Shown here in pieces: positions 46,501-64,000 of a stretch of DNA of 64,000 bases; position 1 is the stretch's first letter; each line of letters starts with the position of its first letter. Under the pieces are notes generated by a model. That model was not told the DNA's origin and did not search any database. It saw only the letters and a list, made by a program, of their open reading frames with translations. The stretch comes from Branchiostoma lanceolatum (lineage: Eukaryota; Chordata; Leptocardii; Amphioxiformes; Branchiostomatidae): contig NC_089738.1 in the NCBI RefSeq assembly GCF_035083965.1, positions 124,001 through 188,000 of the forward strand, read 5' to 3'. The translations under genes and the position numbers were made by a program.

Positions 46501-49500
46501 ATAACATGGACCCTACACTACAGACGTCCCAACCTATCCATAACATGGACCCTACACCACAGACGTCCCAACCTATCCATAACATGGACCCTACACTACA
46601 GACGTCCCAACCTATCCATAACATGGACCCTACACTGCAGACGTCCCAACCTATCCATAACATGGACCCTACACTACAGACGTCCCAACCTATCCATAAC
46701 ATGGACCCTACACTACAGACGTCCCAACCTATCCATAACATGGACCCTACACCACAGACGTCCCAACCTATCCATAACATGGACCCTACACCACAGACGT
46801 CCCAACCTATCCATAACATGAACCCTACACTGCAGACGTCCCAACCTATCCATATCATGAATGAATGAAGACCTTTATTGCACATTTCTGCCACACTTGG
46901 CTAAGTACAGGTCACAACAAAACAAAATACAAGTACAGTTAACGCATACAAAAGAATATGACTATCATTAAATAAATTCTACTTCTCCTCGCTTTTCGGT
47001 TATAAAATTCTACTTCTCCTCGCTTTTCGGATATAAAAGAACAGACGTGTTTTTCAATGGGAGGTTAGTCTAGTTAACGTTGCATTAGGAATATGAATTT
47101 TTCAAAAGTACTTAAATGGGAAATAGGTTTTCTACAAGCTTATACAGTTCATTTCTTTCTTTGGTGTATAATCCACATTCTACCACAAAATGACATTCGT
47201 CTTCTACTCTATTCAAAGTACAATGTTTACATAATCGTTGTTCTAGAGGAGTGTGGGTATGTCTTCCCGTTTCAATATGTAGTTTGTGACAGCTGATTCT
47301 CAGTCTTGTGACTGCATTCCTGTCCCTCATATTTGAATTACTTTGATATTTTTCTTCATTATAAGTAGTTTTGAATAATCTATATGTTCTTAACTTATTT
47401 TTGGCAGCCCCACCTTTGTTGTCGTTATGTATTTCTTTCAGAAACGTTTGGAAGTAAATGTCTTTTATCCGCTGGCCAATGGAACTAACAATTTGTAACG
47501 TATTTGAATTATATGAAATTGGAAGGTGCCATAAGAAAGCAAACCCGCTCTCCTCTAAAGACTTAACGTATTTCTGTCGCCCAACATTTCAAACCAGATT
47601 TGTCTAGATCTAACTGACAGAAGAAAGCATCTTCTTGAAAACTGTCGGCTGGCACATTCTGGCGAAGTCTAAGGAAATATTTGACGGCATTTAGCGAAGC
47701 ATCCACTTGTATTGGGTATCTTCCTAATTCAGCCCTTGCAGCTAGGCTGTAAGCAGACCTAGGTACACGTAATGATTGTTTGCAGAATTTTAAATGAACT
47801 GATTCAATTGGACAGGAATTTGAACTTTTGAATGAACCCCATATTTCAGAGCCGTAGAGAATAATGGCTTTAACGCACACATCAAAAAGTTTGTTTCTCA
47901 CAGAAATTGGGGCGTCGGCATTGTCTAGAGATTGGTTGATGCCGAACAAAGCTTTTAGATCATGGACCCTACACTGCAGATGTCCCAATCTATCCATAGC
48001 ATGGACCCTACACTGCAGACGTACCAACCTATCCATATCATGGACCCTACACTGCAGACGCCCCAACCTATCCATAACATGGACCCTACACTGCAGACGT
48101 CCCAACCTATCCATAACATGGACCCTACACTGCAGACGTACCAACCTATCCATAACATGGACCCTACACTGCAGACGTCCCAACCTATCCATAACATGGA
48201 CCCTACACTGCAGACGTACCAACCTATCCATAACATGGACCCCACACTACAGACGTCCCAACCTATCCATAACATGGACCCTACACTGCAGACGTCCCAA
48301 CCTATCCATAACATGGACCCTACACTGCAGACGTCCCAACCTATCCATAACATGGACCCTACACTGCAGACGTCCCAACCTATCCATAACATGGACCCCA
48401 CACTACAGACGTCCCAACCTATCCATAACATGGACCCTACACTACAGACGTCCCAACCTATCCATAACATGGACCCTACACTGCAGACGTCCCAACCTAT
48501 CCATAACATGGACCCTACACTGCAGACATCCTAACCTATCCATAACATGGACCCTACACTACAGACGTCCCAACCTATCCATAAAATGGACCCTACACTG
48601 CAGACGTCCCAACCTATCCATAACATGGACCCTACACTGCAGACGTCCCAACCTATCCATAACATGGACCCTACACCACAGACGTCCCAACCTATCCATA
48701 ACATGGACCCTACACTGCAGACGTCCCAACCTATCCATAACATGGACCCTACACCACAGACGTCCCAACCTATCCATAACATGGACCCTACACTGCAGAC
48801 GTCCCAACCTATCCATAACATGAACCCTACACTGCAGACGTCCCAACCTATCCATAACATGGACCCTACACTGCAGACGTACCAACCTATCCATATCATG
48901 GACCCTACACTGCAGACGTCCCAACCTATCCATAACATGGACCCTACACTGCAGACGTCCCAACCTATCCATATCATGGACCCTACACTACAGACGTCCC
49001 AACCTATCCATAACATGGACCCTACACTGCAGACGTCCCAACCTATCCATAACATGGACCCTACACTGCAGACGTCCCAACCTATCCATAACATGGACCC
49101 TACACTACAGACGTCCCAACCTATCCATAACATGGACCCTACACTGCAGACGTCCCAACCTATCCATAACATGGACCCTACACTGCAGACGTCCCAACCT
49201 ATCCATAACATGGACCCTACACTACAGACGTCCCAACCTATCCATAACATGGACCCTACACTGCAGACGTCCCAACCTATCCATAACATGGACCCTACAC
49301 TGCAGACGTCCCAACCTATCCATAACATGGACCCTACACTACAGACATCCCAACCTACCCATGACTTGGACCCTACAGATGGCGCAGGTATCACACTCCA
49401 CGTCCCAGCTCCACATGGCCACAGCGTTCCACTTCTTCAAACTGAACATTTTATCCGCAGCCTTTTTCCCAGGGCCGTTGTCACTGCCGGTGTCCGCCAT
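43383..49500 (-). CDS. RNF7: RNF7 (RBX2/SAG), cullin-RING ligase RING-H2 subunit, complete, 3 exons
   Basis: RBX2 binds the cullin C-terminus (mainly CUL5) and recruits charged E2 and the neddylation E2 UBE2F. Exons on the minus strand are 49500-49359, 45038-44991 and 43501-43383, joined to 102 codons plus TAG (human is 113 aa). After a short variable N-terminus the protein is almost identical to human RNF7: [31 protein letters not shown], then [13 protein letters not shown], and [18 protein letters not shown]. The RING-H2 Cys and His ligands are all visible. All introns are GT-AG and phases match. Intron 1 (4.3 kb) is mostly a 39-bp minisatellite with a LINE in it. Intron 2 (1.5 kb) holds a 64-bp minisatellite and a MITE. 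Both arrays start inside the flanking exon. POLR3B is head to head, so a shared promoter is likely. Confidence 0.96.
43471..44250. repeat. 64-bp minisatellite at the RNF7 intron 2 acceptor, 12 copies
   Basis: Copies start at 43471, 43535, 43599, 43663, 43727, 43791, 43855, 43919, 43991, 44055, 44115 and 44179, spaced 64 bp except one 72-bp unit (a C-run expansion) and one 60-bp unit. On the minus strand each has a TTG/TTTTG-rich tract, TTCCAG, then about 33 nt of exon 3 start (TGGTGTGGGGAGAGTGTAAC...). Three copies have TCATGTAGGG after the CAG instead. The copy at 43471 is joined to the full exon. Confidence 0.95.
44243..44768. mobile_element. MITE with about 80-bp terminal inverted repeats in RNF7 intron 2
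   Basis: The left end GAAATTCGCAGCGTGGTGAT and the right end, reverse complemented (GAAATTCGCGGCGTGGCGAT), match for roughly 80 bp, through TAATACTCGGCG and CCAACGACCTTTG. The interior has no coding signal. The right arm contains AGGTCAAAGGTCG, close to a DR1 nuclear-receptor element. Confidence 0.85.
44991..45038 (-). CDS. RNF7: RNF7 exon 2
   Basis: A 48-nt exon: two bases completing Asp, then [15 protein letters not shown], then G. Acceptor TCTCTACAG, donor GTAAGT. It supplies zinc-binding cysteines of the RING-H2 domain. Confidence 0.96.
45480..49378. repeat. 39-bp minisatellite in RNF7 intron 1, about 70 units, split by a LINE
   Basis: Read on the minus strand, the unit is 19 nt like the end of RNF7 exon 1 (GTAGGGTCCAAGTCATGG) followed by 20 nt like the start of intron 1 (GTAGGTTGGGATGTCTGTAG). 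The first unit is the real junction, 49,377-49,339. Central units (46.02-46.85 and 47.96-49.34 kb) are highly uniform and mostly carry ATGGATAGG, so the GT is lost. Units at 45.48-46.02 kb are diverged, and several keep ATGGGTAGG or ATGGGTTAGG. Since 39 is a multiple of three and the unit lacks stops in several frames, it makes long spurious ORFs on both strands. Confidence 0.95.
46860..47958 (-). mobile_element. 5'-truncated CR1/L2-like LINE inserted in the RNF7 minisatellite
   Basis: Minus-strand reading gives the C-terminal part of a non-LTR ORF2: [31 protein letters not shown], then [19 protein letters not shown] and a Cys/His-rich [20 protein letters not shown]. There is a frameshift near 47,580. 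The 3' end carries a short CATT-type tail. A 6-bp target duplication ATCATG flanks it (46854-46859 and 47959-47964); both copies are array sequence. Confidence 0.88.
49359..49500 (-). CDS. RNF7: RNF7 exon 1
   Basis: Forty-seven codons plus one base, from [19 protein letters not shown] to CAICRVQVM, donor GG|GTAGGT. Its last 19 nt form the first half of the first unit of the 39-bp repeat filling intron 1. Confidence 0.96.
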
Positions 49501-49989
49501 GTTTCCGACGTCGCCGTGAAATTTGAACAGACCGAGAGTAAGAGGCAGAATTGTCCACAGTGTTATGTATACTGCTTGGAGGATTCTAAAGTCGCTTGAA
49601 AATCCTTTTTTTTCTCCGACAAACTGCAGAAAAACGTGACTGCGCTGTTTAGGAAATGAACTGGCTATATTTGACCCGCCGAGTTGACCTCTGCCTGATC
49701 CTCTTGTTCACCACACAAGAAGTCAGCTTAACCATTAAAAAATGTAACTTTATTTGTTAGCTGTACTAAATATTTATCATAAATGACAAAACAAATATTT
49801 AACACGTATAACGTTACAGGTTTCCCATTTCCTAAACAAAACACACTGAAGCCTGAAATATACAGTAAAGGTACAAATATAGAAAAGTTTAACTTTGACC
49901 TTTGCCCTGCAAGGTGTGTCAAAGTTCAACTGGACAGAGGGAGGGGAAAACGTGCGGTCTTCTGAACATCTAAATTATAGTCTTCCAAG
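49501..49989. promoter_or_regulatory. Head-to-head RNF7/POLR3B intergenic region (putative bidirectional promoter)
   Basis: 489 bp separate the two start codons. A GACGTC core lies just upstream of the RNF7 ATG (49507-49512). No TATA box is obvious at a sensible position for either gene. Shared promoter function is inferred from geometry alone. Confidence 0.5.
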
Positions 49990-63152
<13,163 letters not shown>

Positions 63153-63234
63153 GTAGGACTGCACAGAGCTGGGCTTCATGTTTAATAAACTTGCTATCCA
63201 CTTGATTGTCAGAGTAATGACTGTTACTTTGAAT

Positions 63235-63366
63235 GTGTACAAGTACATGTTTGATTCCTGGCATTCCTGGCCAGACATTGTGTCCTTGGGAAAGGCACTT
63301 TACACGACATTTCTCACTCAACCCACTGATCTGAAATCATACTTCCAGCTCTTGATTCTTTTCTGA
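63235..63366 (+). repeat. SINE core fragment in POLR3B intron 14
   Basis: TTGGGAAAGGCACTTTACACG matches the core of the SINE at 5,510. No A or B box is left. Confidence 0.55.
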
Positions 63367-63373
63367 TCTTCTC

Positions 63374-63661
63374 ACCAGGTGATTACATTAATCAGTAACT
63401 TTACCCCTCATGACATCACAATGAACTCGACAGCCGGCTCGGAATCTTACAGCATGGCTTGTGAAAAACATTACTTGATGAGCAAACAGTGCTTAGTTAT
63501 CATGATTACATTCATTTAAAAGACATAACAATATTGATTTTATTTGCTTCTCAAAAGAATGTTCTTTCCGAACTGCAGTGAAAAGTTCCAAACTGGCTGC
63601 CATGTTCATTGTGACGTAATGAGTGGTCAAGTCACTGATTAATGTAATTACCTGGTGGGAA
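63374..63661. mobile_element. MITE in POLR3B intron 14
   Basis: Ends CACCAGGTGATTACATTAATC and, reversed, CACCAGGTAATTACATTAATC, matching for some 50 bp including CACAATGAAC. Non-coding, 288 bp. Confidence 0.82.
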
Positions 63662-63980
63662 GAATCAAAAGATAGACGTATGATGGTTTGATGTTCAATA
63701 ACATCCAAATTGTGTATATTTTGTGCAAGATTAATGTCTAATGTTATTAAACAATATCATTATGGTTTATGTAATTTCAGGAAATTCTTAATTTTGATGT
63801 CATTTGTGTCTTATACACTTTGATAGCAATACATTATTAATCATAGCGATGTAATATAAACATAGTACATGGTACATGCTTTTGTACCATAGCCATAATT
63901 CAGGAAATTCCAATCAGAATTGTCGGAATATGATATGATGACAGCCTTGAATTTCATATTAGATGCGCAAATTTGTTCCT

Positions 63981-64000
63981 TTTGTTTCCTCCCTGTGTAG
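63981..64000 (+). other. POLR3B: Probable POLR3B exon 15 acceptor at the window edge
   Basis: The last 20 bases are pyrimidine-rich (TTTGTTTCCTCCCTG) and end TGTAG. In vertebrate RPC2 the residues FEKTRKVSGPR follow SSQ, so the next exon should begin at or just after base 64,000. Confidence 0.6.

Noticed and set aside
45592-49599. Long ORFs on both strands coding [13 protein letters not shown] and [17 protein letters not shown] repeats
   Set aside because: They are by-products of a 39-bp stop-free repeat inside RNF7 intron 1. Open frames exist on both strands and through the LINE flank, with no start or splice context of their own.

Overview
This is nuclear DNA of an animal. Genes are split into short exons with GT-AG introns, and the introns are packed with transposable elements (TEs) of many classes. 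The protein-coding exons most resemble deuterostome or chordate orthologues. The TE mix (Penelope-like, RTE-like, CR1-like and L1/Tx1-like elements, many TIR and foldback DNA elements, tRNA-type SINEs) suggests an invertebrate deuterostome, most likely an amphioxus (Branchiostoma). The species is inference; no search was run.

Three host genes can be read. (1) On the minus strand, from 31,677 down to 14,689, lies a seven-exon 2-oxoglutarate/Fe(II) dioxygenase of the isopenicillin-N-synthase-like family, about 319 codons long. Its splice sites and Fe ligands are intact, but two exons are each one base short, so as given it is frameshifted twice. Intron 1 is 13.8 kb and full of TEs. (2) On the minus strand, from 49,500 down to 43,383, lies RNF7 (RBX2/SAG), the RING subunit of a cullin-RING ubiquitin ligase, with three exons and 102 aa. 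(3) On the plus strand, from 49,990 to the window end, lie the first 14 coding exons (448 codons) of POLR3B (RPC2), the second-largest RNA polymerase III subunit. The window ends on what looks like the acceptor of exon 15. RNF7 and POLR3B are head to head, with 489 bp between their start codons.

The most unusual signal is in RNF7. Both introns contain minisatellites that grew out of their own splice junctions. The 39-bp repeat of intron 1 (about 70 copies, 45.5-49.38 kb, later split by a 5'-truncated LINE) is built from the last 19 nt of exon 1 plus the first 20 nt of the intron. The 64-bp repeat of intron 2 (12 copies, 43.47-44.24 kb) is built from the end of intron 2 plus the first 30-odd bases of exon 3, giving a series of decoy 3' splice sites. 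In POLR3B, a (GAT)63 tract and an array of eight 21-bp units also end within about 30 nt of acceptors.

Layout: 0-2.5 kb, no clear gene; 2.5-3.7, decayed Penelope-like element; 4.0-5.05, TIR element; 5.4-5.9, SINE; 6.4-12.65, RTE-like LINE broken by a 2.19-kb TIR transposon carrying a 103-bp tandem array and by a 0.4-kb retro-insert; 12.96-14.45, CR1-like LINE; 14.69-31.68, dioxygenase gene, with an L1/Tx1-like element (22.58-28.09), an inverted Penelope-like pair (28.42-29.05) and a CGTC-rich element (29.55-31.44) in intron 1; 32.14-34.07, hAT-like element; 35.93-38.05, TIR element holding a 1-kb palindrome; 38.8-40.3, 1.5-kb foldback; 40.8-41.65, LINE remnant; 42.3-49.5, RNF7; 50-64, POLR3B with MITEs, a pogo/Tigger-like element and SINEs in its introns.
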